64,000 nt of DNA from Eriocheir sinensis. Lineage: Eukaryota; Arthropoda; Malacostraca; Decapoda; Varunidae. The stretch spans positions 24,786,887-24,850,886 of the forward strand of contig NC_066515.1 of the NCBI RefSeq assembly GCF_024679095.1, in the 5' to 3' direction. Of the stretch, positions 1 to 14,148 are shown piece by piece (position 1 is the first letter of the stretch; each line of letters begins with the position of its first letter). A program made the translations under genes and the position numbers. The notes under the pieces are model-generated. The model was not told the origin of the DNA and made no database searches. It was given only the letters and a program-made list of their open reading frames with translations.

Positions 1-76
1 TATTGTAGTCATTATTAGTGTTGGTATTTGATGGTAGTGAAGGATAGTTTTGCTTTGAATTAGTTTGATGTTATAG

Positions 77-117
<41 letters not shown>

Positions 118-456
118 ACCTCCCGCCGCCGCCAGACAGTATACATGGCATCCAACGAAAAAGCGATACATAATTAATATAAAACAAGACACAGGTAGGA
201 GTGAGGGGGGGCGAGGGGGGTGGGGGCAACCTTTCTCTCGGGGGCAATCCTTCCGGGCTAAGAGCTTCGTGCCCCCCTCGTCTTCTCAATCGGATTTCCA
301 TTCACTCGGCGTCATTAACAAGTAACTACTCCTGATCACTTTCTTTTAATTACTACACATTAGCTAATTAAGTTACCTGAAGGCCGATTTTTTTCCCATT
401 CCCCATCTTGAATCTGTTGATGGAAGGATGTGTGTGGGGGGGAGGGGGAGGTGAGC

Positions 457-515
<59 letters not shown>

Positions 516-1657
516 TGTGTGTTGGGGTGGATTGGTGTTTCTATCTGTCTACTCGTTGGTCTGGGTATCTGTGACTGTGTTCTCTCTTACTCTTTCTATC
601 TATATCTATATCTCGACTACCCTTACACACACACACTATAGTAATCATTCAAATATTTTCCTTCTTTAATTTCTCCATTTGTTTATTTCTTTTTCCTTCC
701 TATATTTTTCGACTTGTTCATTTCCTTTTCCTTCTTCCATTTCTCCAGTTTTCCATTTAATTTTCCTTCCTCTATTTCTCCACTTGCTTATTTCATTTTC
801 CTTCCTCTATTTATCCACTTGTCCACTTCCTTTTCCTTCTCTTCTTTCCATATATTCTTCCCACACTCCCTTTTCCTTCCCTCCCTTCCTCTACTTAGTC
901 TTGCACCCCTCAACATTTTCTTCCTCGATAATAACCTTACATTACAAGGCTAGATTAAAAGATAAACAGAAAATCGCGATCTATATATTTCATTACACGG
1001 AATATTTTGGAGAAGTTATATTTTTTCCACGAGTTATTCCTCATATTGCCCTGACTCCCTTCCTACCTCTCTTCCCTCTCCCTTCCTCTCCCTGCCTCCC
1101 TCCCTCCTTTGCCCGGCTGATATTGGCTGGGAGGACTTACACGCCCTTGCTTATTCAATTTCCAAGTAATTATAGAACTAAGAACCCGCCTTGAGCCGCA
1201 ATCGGGAACCAAACCCCGGGCAACACAAGGCTTAGAATCACACCCATAACCAATCAGCCGACGCCCTTGTGAGCTCCCAGTGGCGTGTCCTTTTCTTGCC
1301 CCGCGCGGACCAGAATTCAGAGGTCGCGAGAGCCTTTGAAGTGCGGTCTGAGGGCGGGCTGGTCTCCGCCGTGATTGACATGGCGAGATTATAGTTTGTG
1401 TGTATGTTTATAGGGGAGTCTGGCGGAGGCGTGTCCCGCACTACCACGCCAACACTTTTGCTTCCCCATCGCTTTTTTTACGCGGCTTTCCCCTCTGAGG
1501 TACTGGAGGAGGAGGAGGAGGAAAAGGACGAAGGGGATGTTTTGTGAAGATGGAAGGAAGGGAGGGCGAGGTTAGAGGAGGAGGTGGAGGAAAAGGAAGA
1601 GGACGAAAGGATGGTTGGTGAAGATGGAAGTAAGGAAGGGCGAGGGGTGAGGATGTG

Positions 1658-1712
<55 letters not shown>

Positions 1713-2638
1713 GACAAACTTAGTACCCTTTGCTTGCAGAATTACTTTGCTTTCCTCAGTAGTCTTGGCCAGGCTTTCAAGGTGTGAGAATTTAACTACT
1801 TCAACAACTAAGGAGACGAGGTTCAAGTACTCTCATGTCCCCCAAAGAGGCACTCGAATGGCTTTGTTTCACTGATGTAATTGTTTTGAATCATTTGCTA
1901 TTACTTATTGATAATCGGATTTTAAAATTTATCAGTATCTATCGGCTGACAAGTTTTGTTTGCACCTTCTCCATCCCTGTTTCCTCCTTTCGTTCCTTCT
2001 CTTGCTCCCTCCTTAACGGGAAATCTAAGAGCACTCCCTCGCGCCACATCACTCGCGCCAATAAGGAACACAACCTCGAGGCTCTTTGAGGGGCCATTAC
2101 CGCGCCGCCGACGGGTGGGCAGCCCCGGCCTTGCCTCGCCCCGGCCTCAGAAGCGCAACATGATCAAAAAGAAAAGTCGAAAACACGCAACTTGAGCCTC
2201 CGCGTCTGGCCGTGAGAGTGATTGGGGGTGAGGCTCCCTCCCCAGGGGCTAAGCCTCCACTAGGTAGCCTCAGGTCACTCTGGAGGGACGGAGGAAAGGT
2301 GGAAAATAAGATGAAAATATAAACTGCCAACCTGTCACCTCCCAAGTTACAGCTCACGTCTCTCTTACACCTCACTCCCTAGCCTCCTCCTTCCTCTTCC
2401 TCCTCCCCCCTTCCTCCTCCTCCTCCTCCTCCTCACGAGTGGAGTGTTTCAAGATGGCCTGTCTCGCCTCATACCTCAACGACTCCACAAATAGGATAAT
2501 GGCTTACGATGTCCAGAGAGGGAGGGACGGAAGGAGGGAGAGGAAGGGAGGGAAGGGAAGGAGGGAATTTGTGGTCATGTGGAGGGTTTAGGATCCAGAT
2601 GGAGTGACAGTTCTCTCTAAATGGAAAGAAAGGAGGGA

Positions 2639-2639
<1 letters not shown>
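1..2639. other. gene-free stretch, microsatellites and GC-rich patches
   Basis: No open frame here looks like a gene; the longer ones are read through CA/GT repeats or pyrimidine tracts. It contains (CA)n at about 79-114, (GT)n at 459-521, a T/C-rich stretch at 680-930 and (TG)n at 1659-1711. GC-rich patches occur near 1,190-1,450 and 2,030-2,160. I recognise no promoter or exon in them. Confidence 0.6.
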
Positions 2640-2674
<35 letters not shown>

Positions 2675-2712
2675 ACTTGTGATGTAAGATGAAGATTAAT
2701 TTGGGGACACTA

Positions 2713-2754
<42 letters not shown>

Positions 2755-4029
2755 TTACTACTTTTACTATTACTACTACTACTACTACTACTATCCCTTA
2801 ACTCCCTTCATTCCTTGACCATACGAATATCCTCATCCTTCCATCCCTATCATCAGCTTATTCACTCTTTTCGTTTTTTTTTCATTCCATCGGTCATTTT
2901 TTCACCACGCCAGGCACTCCCTTATTTTTTTTTTCCCTCTAACTGCTAACTGACCTTACCCTCTTTCTCCATCATCTTCCCTCCCTCTCTCCCTCTCCTT
3001 TCCTCCGCTATCCGTTTTTCCCCTCACCTCCCCTTTCCCCTTCCCCAGAGACGCTGAGCTGAAATATGCGTGTCAGAAAGAGGCGATTCGAGGCGACGCA
3101 AGTGGGAGCCGGCCAAATAGAGGTGGACAGGGCGAGTTTGAGTTTCAAGAAAGCTTTTTACGAGGTGGACCTCCGCCGGCTGGGTGGTTTGGACACGCTT
3201 GCTTGCGCTGACGCGGAGTGACGGCTGGAGGGAGGCTGAAGGGGGGCTGGGGGAGAGGGTGGCTGGGTGGAAGGGTGGGAAGTATGGGTGGTGGTGGTGG
3301 GATGGTGGGTGGTGATGGCGAGGTGGGTGAGGAAGGGAAGGTTGGAAGGGGAAAGAGATCTACTGCATTTTCTTAACTGTATTCCACTTTTCTTAATATA
3401 ATCGAATCTGCTCTTAAACTCCTATTTTTACCACAAACACTACTACTACTACTACTACTACTACTGCTATTACGACCACCACCACCACGATATCCAGCTT
3501 GGTGACCTCTCTTTTTCAGGCATTCTAACAACTTTATCACCCCCCAAACACCTCCCTCTCCCTCTGCGTGCGCTCTTAACCCAACGTTTTACGCGTGGAA
3601 GTCTATAAGTAAGCCGGCAAACCTTAACAATTAACAATAAAATATGAGTTAGCCGGCCATTCTTTGCGCCGAACACGCACTTTTTCCTCATTTGAGTCGC
3701 AAAATTACACAAAAGAAAAACTCGCCGGAAAGCCGCAAAAAGGAGGAATGGGGCCGCGCAAGCCACAATCACAGGCTGCTGCCGTGAATCGAGCCTCGCG
3801 CATATAAACACAGGCTCGGGTGTTCCCTTAGGGTGCCGCATACGTTACCCTGATGGAAGGTTTCGGAGGTGCTAAAAATAATGAATGTACTGCCGGTTCC
3901 GGATAATATGTTTTACCGCCTGAACGGGAGCCGAGCACGCAACGGACAGCCGCCAAATGCACGATTTACGCCGGTAATGTGACCCACAGGCGGAAGTGAC
4001 GACGTGGCGCGCCTTAGGACCGCCTTAAA
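2640..4029. other. gene-free stretch with GA and ACT repeats
   Basis: Holds (GA)n at 2641-2671, an imperfect (ACT)n at about 2709-2793 and a purine-rich GGT/GGA region at 3,230-3,350. A 123-codon minus-strand frame at 3470-3841 has low-complexity ends and no recognisable domain. Nothing else seen. Confidence 0.55.
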
Positions 4030-4985
4030 ACTGACTTCGATCCTTTTGTTTACCGCTGCGGCCGAGTTACGGTAGGAATTCTTGGATACTAAGGAGAACG
4101 AAAGTCTGGGGAAGGGGCGAAGTGAAGGTATACATTGCGCATTCGCTGTATTGGTTTATTTGATTTATAACGTGAAAAAAACTGCGTCCCGGTTACGATA
4201 GAATTTCCTGAGCATTTAGGAGAACGTCGAAACCAGCTTTGCCAGATTATCGTACTCAGAGTATGTATCGTATTTACCGGTTTCTGACACATAACTATTA
4301 CCAAGAAAGAGATATAATTAACCATTTTAACGATAACTATATATGAAGCCAGTTATTGACGCCCAGGAAATAGGTTCTGCGTCGGAGATCTTTAAATATA
4401 AGAGGCTGAGGAGTATAATCTAGCACCGCTTGTCGAAACTTAAGCGAAGGAGTGCTGTGAGGGTATACATTGCACCTTCACTATATATGATGTGTATTTG
4501 ACTTATATAGAGTAACCGCTGGGAGGGTGATGATGATGATGAACCAGTGAAGAAGGCAATGATGGTGGGGGTTAGGGGAAGAAGGAGTATCGGAAGACAA
4601 AGAATAAGATGGAGAAATGTGATAAAGTGTGACATGAATATACTAGGAGTGCAAGAAGATGATAAAATGGATAGAAGCAGGTGGCGAAAGTTAACTCGAG
4701 CGGCCAACTCTGCAATACAGTGGGATTAAGGTCGTAAGAAGAAGAAGAAGAGTAACCGCTGCGTCCAAGCTATGATAGAATTCTGGGGACCTTGAGGAGA
4801 GCGTCGAAATTTTGGGGGAAGGATAAAATAGAGGGTACACATTGCACGTTCCTTGTAGTTGTGTTTTTGGATTGTATTTGATTTAGAAAGTGTTGCCGTT
4901 GCGTCCAAAATGAGGTAGAATTTTTTAGACATTCAGAACGTCGAAGCTTTTTGGAAGGAGCGGAGTGACGTTAAATATAATTTAA
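4030..4985. repeat. degenerate tandem repeat, unit about 110-170 bp
   Basis: Related segments recur at about 4,075-4,160, 4,165-4,250, 4,425-4,520, 4,750-4,890 and 4,893-4,975. Each carries variants of a 'tgcgtcc ... atagaattt ... gtcgaaa ... gggtacacattgca' pattern. The copies are strongly diverged and one is interrupted by a retrotransposon tail. No coding capacity is evident. Confidence 0.5.
4522..4748 (+). mobile_element. 5'-truncated non-LTR retrotransposon tail with 13-bp target duplication
   Basis: The plus strand encodes about 60 residues ending at a stop at 4727-4729, with a pattern (GRQRIRWRNVIK, then CDMNILGV, then DRSRWRKL) typical of the C-terminus of non-LTR retrotransposon reverse transcriptase polyproteins. 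It is followed by a short UTR and a (GAA)n tail. The same 13 bases, agagtaaccgctg, lie at 4509-4521 and 4749-4761, so they are the target-site duplication of a single 5'-truncated insertion. The GAA tail suggests an RTE-like clade, which is inference. Confidence 0.7.
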
Positions 4986-5084
4986 TATAAGCAAATATTA
5001 CTTTTTTTTTTTTTTTTTTGTTACCTGACGCAGACACGGTTGTAGGTTGTTTTTGTCTGTCTCTGTCTCACTGTCTGTCTCACC

Positions 5085-5252
<168 letters not shown>

Positions 5253-5367
5253 TCATGGATATAACATACCATAGCTTATGTATACAAATGATAGATAAGA
5301 TCACATTTGAATAGCATGAATGAGATAGACAAATAGATAGATAGATAGAGACGGCTAGAGAGACAGA

Positions 5368-5369
<2 letters not shown>

Positions 5370-5448
<79 letters not shown>

Positions 5449-5450
5449 AC
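5370..5450. repeat. (AC)n microsatellite
   Basis: AC dinucleotide repeat of about 80 bp with one interruption near 5443. Confidence 0.97.
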
Positions 5451-6240
5451 TCCCTCTTCCTCCCCCTCCCTCCTCTTCCCCCCCCCACACACGAGGCCAG
5501 CATGCACTTTTCTTGCTGAGCGCCCCCCGGTAATGACAGTGGCCGTCTATCAGCAGGTGACGGGCCAATTCAGTAAGCGTGACAGCCGCGTCCTCCGGGA
5601 TGAGTTAGTCCTTTGCTGAGCGGGCGCGGAGACAAAGAAATTCCCGGCTTTGTGGTCGTGGCGGCAGTAATGGTAATAGTCGTGGTACGGTGGTGGTGAC
5701 AGTCATTATAGTGGTGCTGAGAGTAGCGGTGGCAGCAAAGGTATTGGTGCATTATTGATAAGGTTCGGTTTACTTGAAAGTGTAAAAGTGTAAAGCGATC
5801 TTTGGAGGACATGGAAGAATTAACTTAACGTTTTTATCAGCATCTGGAAATGGGAATATTTTTTTTAATGTTTGCTGCAGTGATTATTTAGACTGCATTA
5901 TTCACCACAACATAAATACAAAACTCATACATTTAACTGAAGTAGTTTAGTATATCTGGTATAAATTGCTTTACTGATAAATATGAAATCTTCTTAACCT
6001 GGTAGCTGCGGGGATCATGTTTCTAAAAGGCCCCTCTAAGCGAGAAAAATAAATAAAAAAATCAACACTCATACAAACCATTTCATAATATATATCAACG
6101 CATTTGTGATCAGTTTATGCATCATCTATTTTGGAGGGTTTATATCATGGCACAAATTTGGCCCGTCGCTGCAACTGGGTTAATATTTGCAACTCAGGTA
6201 GTTTTAAAAATTATGAAGTTGTTGTTTTGGTGTTGTGGCT
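5451..6240. other. gene-free stretch
   Basis: No exon-like frame, repeat family or regulatory element that I recognise. A GC-rich patch lies at 5,500-5,640 and AT-rich unique sequence after it. Confidence 0.5.
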
Positions 6241-6261
6241 TAGGGCTTAAATTATATGACC

Positions 6262-6362
6262 TCCCTGATTTTACGAGATAGTACTGGGATTTGAACCATC
6301 GTGCCTCGGCTTACCACTTTCCAAGACTTGATATCCTGATCCCACTTGACCACCAGAACCCA
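6262..6362 (-). mobile_element. tRNA-derived SINE head
   Basis: Read on the minus strand, 6361-6281 resembles a tRNA gene: an A-box-like TGGTCAAGTGGG near its start and a B-box-like GGTTCAAATCC before 6285. It does not fold convincingly as a complete tRNA acceptor stem, so a SINE promoter head is the better call. Confidence 0.45.
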
Positions 6363-6400
6363 CACTCATATCCCTGAAAAAAATTATGCAATCACTCCAT

Positions 6401-6539
6401 TTTTCAGAGAAGTGTATCATCCAGTTCTCACAATAGAGGCATAAACTTGACATCACAGAAAATTTACAGCACCGAGACCAACCTAGAATACTGTACCGCA
6501 AAGTAAAGGGGATTAAACAAAGTATCCAGGATTAGTGAG
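6401..6539. repeat. dispersed repeat, copy 1 of 2
   Basis: About 139 bp nearly identical to 7990-8130, with a few substitutions and a 2-3 base indel. Non-coding and of unknown class. Confidence 0.8.
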
Positions 6540-7261
6540 TATTAGTCAGAAAACTCGATGGATGTGCGCCGGCTAGGTTACACACTAAACCTCAAATATA
6601 GGGGTGAAGGCGACTCATTCAAGGAAGGAAAATTGTATACTAATGACAGACAGACATTTTGGTTTTGTAGAGTATGGAAGGAAGCGAAGTGAAGGAAAGT
6701 AAAAGAGTTAAAACTTTAATCTGTTATAGGTACTGCAATATGGCTGGAATAGAACTGCAAATGGATGGATAGAGGCTTACAATAGAGATTAACATATCGA
6801 TTGATAGACTGATAGATAGATGGATAGATAGATAGTAAGTTGATAGATTGATTGAAAGTTACGGGAGAGAAAAGATACAGATAAATAGACAAAAAAGAAA
6901 GAGAAAAAATAGAGACATAGAGAAAGAAATAGCATCTAGCAGACATATTTGATAAGTAAAAGACTCTGAGCCGCCCAACTAACATTTTACCGTGGAGTTA
7001 ATCGTAGCTTGTCTTTTTGCTGCTGCCACGAAAGAGAACACTACACCGGCATTAGCATTGATCTCCTCCCTCTCCCCCTCTCTATCTCTGACGCATGGTT
7101 GCTGATCAATTTATTCCACTCCTCCATCTCCACTTTCTGCACTTTCTCTCTCCTCGGCCTTTTCACAGAGACCGGGAGCGCTTTTGTATTCTCCCTCTCT
7201 CTCTCTCTTTTTATTTTTTTTACAGTATTCATTGATCATCCTTTTGGAAGTATATTTTTTT

Positions 7262-7266
<5 letters not shown>

Positions 7267-7351
<85 letters not shown>
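7267..7351. repeat. (TTA)n microsatellite
   Basis: About 28 uninterrupted TTA units. Confidence 0.97.
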
Positions 7352-7509
7352 CACCATCATCATCTTTACAGATTTTTTCTTCTTTTTCTTCTTGTCCTCC
7401 TCCTCATCCTCCTCATCCTCCTCCTCCTCCTTATCTTCTTCCTTCCACTTTCATTAGAGGAGAGAGCGTGGTCGCCTCCCCCAAGCCAGTGTCAACAACT
7501 CTCAGACTT

Positions 7510-7511
<2 letters not shown>

Positions 7512-7594
<83 letters not shown>
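7512..7594. repeat. (CT)n microsatellite followed by (GA)n
   Basis: CT repeat of about 83 bp, then 'gtagt', then an imperfect GA repeat to 7634, giving a hairpin-capable CT/GA pair. A second CT tract lies at 7766-7803. Confidence 0.95.
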
Positions 7595-7597
<3 letters not shown>

Positions 7598-7602
7598 GTA
7601 GT

Positions 7603-7634
<32 letters not shown>

Positions 7635-7764
7635 ATCTTTAATTTTGTGAGATAGTTTGGAAGTGGCCGCGACCCTCGTCTCGCTCCCCTTCCCGAGTTG
7701 AGCTCTTGGACAAACTCCGTGTTAATCGTGCAAGTTAATATGGAATTTGTATCAACACTTTCCT

Positions 7765-7807
<43 letters not shown>

Positions 7808-7989
7808 CGTTTTTTTCTTCTTAAACTCTCTATATATGCTTCCTTTTGTACGTCAACACTCACTCTCTCTTCTAATCCTTCTTTTACACTTCACAAATAT
7901 TTTCAGCACGTTTCTTTACTTATATTTATTCATTAATCTATTAACTGTTTCTCCCGACATTATTCTTTCATCATTTCCTTCAGACCCTT

Positions 7990-8130
7990 TTTTCAGAGAA
8001 GTGTATCATCCAGTTCTCACAATAGATGCATGAACTTCACATCACAGAAAATTTACAGTACGGAGACTAACCTAGAATACTGTACCGCAAAGTAAAGGGG
8101 ATTAAAAACAAGGTATCCAGGATTAGTGAG
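7990..8130. repeat. dispersed repeat, copy 2 of 2
   Basis: Partner of 6401-6539 in the same orientation. It lacks the tRNA-like segment that sits beside copy 1. Confidence 0.8.
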
Positions 8131-8347
8131 CAACTTTAAGATCTTCCCTCTCCTCAGCTCTCAGTATCACGAAGCCGAAGTGTTTATGAATGCTCCACAA
8201 ACCTTATGTCTCTTTTCCTTCACTAATCCCCCACTAACCTATCCACAAGTCTTGGTGTTCTGGGTGACGTAAGACCCGCAGCGCTGATTACAAGCCTTGT
8301 CAGAAATGTAATCCAGGAATGAGAAAGAGTTTTTTTATTTTTTATAT

Positions 8348-8535
8348 AGCAAAGGGAGGCTGCTCAAGGTAAAAAAAGAAAAAGCCAGTAGAAAACCCCG
8401 CTAGACAGTACATCTCACCCCCCGAAATTGACCCCTCTTTCGGCCACCTCTTTGGATTCTTTTTAGGAGCAGCGAGTAGCGGGCTTTTTTATTGTTTCCT
8501 TTTTGTGTGTGCCCTTGAGCTGTCTCCTTTGTTGT
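8348..8535. mobile_element. foldback element derived from a LINE 3' end
   Basis: The left end (agcaaagggaggctgctcaagg) is the inverted complement of the right end (gcccttgagctgtctcctt, ending near 8535). Between them lies 'ggccacctctttggattc ... ggagcagcgagtagcgggc', which matches the 3' end of the reverse transcriptase element at 55.9 kb. Related copies occur at 12.5, 57.6 and 60.6 kb. Confidence 0.7.
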
Positions 8536-10660
<2,125 letters not shown>

Positions 10661-10669
10661 TTGCCGACT

Positions 10670-11469
10670 CCTCCGCGACGCCGAGTGTATAGGCTGCCGA
10701 GGCGATGAAGGGGCTGGGAAGGCGATGAAGGGGCTGTTAAGGTGCTGGGAAGGCGATGAAGGTGCTGTGAAGGCGCTGTGTTATGCTGCTGCACGATAAC
10801 CAAGTCTTGTCTTTCGCTGTTTCTTTTTCTTACTCTTTCATGACGCTGAGTATATACATTGTGGGCTGTGAAGATGCGGGAAGTCGATACAGGTGCTTGA
10901 TGGCGCTGTGTACATTTTAACCGAGTCTTGTCTTTCTTTCCCTTTGCCTTTTTAGCTGCCATTTGCCGTCCTGCTCCACGCCGATGAGTATAGGCTGTGG
11001 AGGTCTGTGAGAATACTGTGAAGGTCCTGTGTTACGTTGTTAAGCCGCTAATCTTACGTCTGTCTTTTCCTGCTCTTTCTTTCTTATTTTGATCTTACAC
11101 CGTTAATGTATCATTGTCTGCCTGTTCCTTCCCTTGCCTTCTATGCACAGTAATTTATTGTCTCGTGTGTTCAGGCCTTAACTTAGTTTGTAGCTCCTTT
11201 AGCATTAACAGCAGCAGCTACAGTAGAAGTAGTAGTAGCAGCAGTAGCAGTAGTAGTATTAATAGCAGTAGGCAGTAAGTGGTGGTGGTGGTGGTGGTAA
11301 TGTTATTGTTGTTGTAACGACAAAATAATGATGATGATAATCATGATAATAATAACAGTAATAAAGTCGATGTTAATAGTATGATTTTTAGTACAACTCT
11401 GATTATTAAATGATCATTGTAGTAATAATAATCATACTATTAATATCGACATCATTACTGTTATTATTT

Positions 11470-11522
<53 letters not shown>

Positions 11523-12140
11523 GTATCATGGTTATCGTTATTATAATTACTGATAATAGTAATCGATTAATTAATTAAATGATTTATCTGGGGTCGCAAT
11601 TGTACACGCTCTAGTTGACCTTTACTCTACGGGCCGCCTTCCAGCTTTCAGAATCAAATTTTATTCGCGTCTCCCAAACAGTTGTGTCGTGCTGCGCCAA
11701 TGTAGAAAACGGTCTTTTGAGGGGGACACCCTTTATTTTTTTCTACTAATTCCAACACCACTACTATTTCTACAACGATTTCTTTTTCATCCACGTGACA
11801 TACTAACTGTGGAGAGTCCCTTCTCGACTATTTTTTTTTTTAAATCCATAATTGCATTGCAAAACTCACATATTACTTCATTTTTATACTACTGCCGCAT
11901 TTTCGTATTGTATTTCCATCATTAATTACAGTACCTTCCCTAGATTTCCTCTTCTTTCCTTTTGAAACGTTCGTTTTTACTTATTTATTTATTGACACTT
12001 AAGAGAAAAAAAAGTAGTAATTGAGGATCACGCAAAAAAATAATCCTTCCAAAATAAGAAAATAAACAGTAATAAGTAAGAAAGAAATTATAGAAAGAGA
12101 AACTGGAAATGCAAGTCAATGAAGCGTGATGAATCAATTT

Positions 12141-12224
<84 letters not shown>

Positions 12225-12260
12225 ACACTCTACGCACTTTGCACCCCATATTGTATTAAA
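10670..12260. repeat. long non-coding dispersed repeat, copy 1
   Basis: Starts with imperfect 'gcgatgaaggtgctg' units, then a segment shared with 22,540-22,870. Further shared blocks are at 11,615-11,740 (matching 23,036-23,160) and 12,085-12,240 (matching 23,490-23,660), in the same order and orientation. Internal microsatellites and an inverted repeat differ between copies. No coding capacity or terminal structure identifies its class. Confidence 0.65.
11348..11468. repeat. 38-bp inverted repeat (hairpin)
   Basis: 11348-11385 is the near-perfect inverted complement of 11431-11468 (three or four mismatches) with a 45-bp spacer. It immediately precedes (TTA)n at 11467-11522. Confidence 0.7.
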
Positions 12261-12460
12261 TGAAAGCTTGGTAAACATGTGAACGAAAAAAAAAATAATA
12301 AATAAAACATCGAGTATATGATGATGCAGGTTAAGGTTACGGTAAAAAAACAAGAGTGCACACATTCCACTCTCCGCGAATTACTTTCCCTAATAACTGT
12401 CTGTTTTCCGATATATTCAGCTCAGTGATAGTGGTGGCAACGCTTCTTGTTTTTCTTTTT

Positions 12461-12670
12461 TACAGTAGAGGAAGCAGCTCAAGGGCAAAAAAAAAAAAAA
12501 GAAACAATATTGAAAAAAAAAGCCCGGTACTCTCTGCTCCTACAAAGAGTTAAGAGGAGAGTAAATTGACCTCTCTTTCGGCCACCTCTTTTGATTCTTT
12601 TTTTCTTGGGGCAGCGAGTAGCGGGCTTTTTTTTTATTATTGTGTCATTTTTTTATGCTCCTTTGTTGTG
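12461..12670. mobile_element. foldback element, LINE-3'-end family
   Basis: An antisense copy of the LINE tail (acagtagaggaagcagctc, then aagggc) is followed head-on by a sense copy (ggccacctcttttgattc, then gcagcgagtagcgggc) and a degraded right end (atgctcctttgttgtg). Same family as 8348-8535. Confidence 0.6.
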
Positions 12671-13487
12671 AAAGAAAAAAGATACTCCCTTATTCGTTTG
12701 CCAAGCTTTTATATGAGACCAAGCTACATATTTTATTTTTGTAGGAAAAACTATTGAGATTCATTATATAAGTTGGCTAAGAGCTTGATTAAGAATTGAA
12801 TGTGAGCTGAGTAGGAGTTCGATTCATGCGCAATACGAGATCTAGTAAACAAAAACAGTAAGAAGGCATCACAAACATTATGACAATCAATAAAAGACAT
12901 CATATTATTTACGCATGGCAGCAGCGCGCAATCCACAACATGCAGAAGTCACCCTTTGATGGTCTCCGATATGCTCCATTTTCTTTGGTTGAAGCGTTAC
13001 ACGTGTTATCTGGGGGACTAAAGTTGACGATGCCCACCTCAACGTGTAAGATTATTGCTACATAGGTCAGAATGTGTTGCTCAGCTGTGTGTGAGAGAGA
13101 GAAAGAGGAGAAGGAGGAGGAGGAGGAGGAGGAATTGTGGTTGTAGGGGGAGGAGGATAATAAAGATGAGGAGAAAGAGAAGTAGGAGGATAATGGGGAC
13201 GAGTAAAAAAGGGAGATGGTTTTGTTGGTGGAGGAAAAGCATAAAGATGAGAAGGAAGATGTTAGTTGTTATTCTAAGTAAAGTATTGTATCTTTATTTT
13301 TACTTAATCTTTTTTTTATTCTCGTGTAATTTCAGAAGAGAGCAAAGTGGGAAAATGTAAAGAAACTCAACTCAAATAAAGAAAAAAAGGAGAAGAATGC
13401 GAGGAAAGGAGCCACGGAGGAACGAAGGAAGGAAGAACAAGATAAGTGGAGAGTAAACATTGCCTGCCACCGTTACGAAGGAGACGC
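12671..13487. other. gene-free stretch
   Basis: Unique AT-rich sequence with a (GAG)n-like purine tract at 13,090-13,140. No exon seen. Confidence 0.5.
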
Positions 13488-13595
13488 GATCCATACACAT
13501 TTAAGGTAGGCATGGGTGAGAGGCGCACCTACCAAACACACCTGGATGGCTCACCTGTCGCTTCACCCACCACTCACCCACTCAGCTCCTCACCA
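13488..13595 (-). pseudogene. decayed exon 4 of a gustatory-receptor-like gene
   Basis: The plus-strand text aligns with the exon 4/intron 3 junction of the intact paralogues: 'ccatacacatttaaggtagg' corresponds to the conserved CGW region, 'gcatgggtgagaggc' to the LS-x-ML region, and 'acacacctggatggctcacc' to the conserved sequence just past the acceptor. About 17 bp covering the exon start and acceptor are lost and the frame is broken. It is a relic of an extra array member downstream of gene 1. No other exons of it were found. Confidence 0.55.
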
Positions 13596-14148
13596 ATTCA
13601 CGCATCGACCGTTTCAGTACCATCACACTCATTTCAACATCCCCAAGCATAAAATACAAAATATCAGATAGATCCAGAAGAAATAGCCAAGGGAAGTTTA
13701 TCCAGATAGTTTTGGATTATATAGAAAGAAAGTTAAACTGTTGCAATTATGAAACAAGACAGCTCGTTGTATAAACATTATTGAACATAACTCGCGCAGT
13801 TAAATGCCTCGATCCTGCCGAAAAAAAAACCACATTCCTACCTTTTTTAAGTAATCCTACAAGAAATTGGTGAGGTGTCAAGTTACAATTGTTTCCAAAA
13901 ATCAGTCCTTATGCATTCCATGGTTCCATGTATTATGATTCCGGTGAAGGAAACAAGCTTATGAGGCCAAAATATAATTTTAATGCTATACATTACGGAC
14001 GTTTTAATCTTGATAAACGTTAACGCAAAGAATACCAGACTGCGAGGTTGATGGGGTTAATTGTGTCAGAGGTGCAGAGTGTGAGGGTAGAGTAACACAC
14101 TGCTATCATCCAAGCTCACCGCGAAGAGACGTCTGAGTGTTACCCGCG
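13596..14148. other. 3' flank of receptor gene 1
   Basis: AT-rich sequence downstream of the stop codon of gene 1. I found no clear AATAAA on the minus strand in the first 300 bases. Confidence 0.4.

Noticed and set aside
3470..3841. 123-codon minus-strand frame
   Set aside because: No domain or conserved feature; ends in a CCA-repeat-encoded Trp run.
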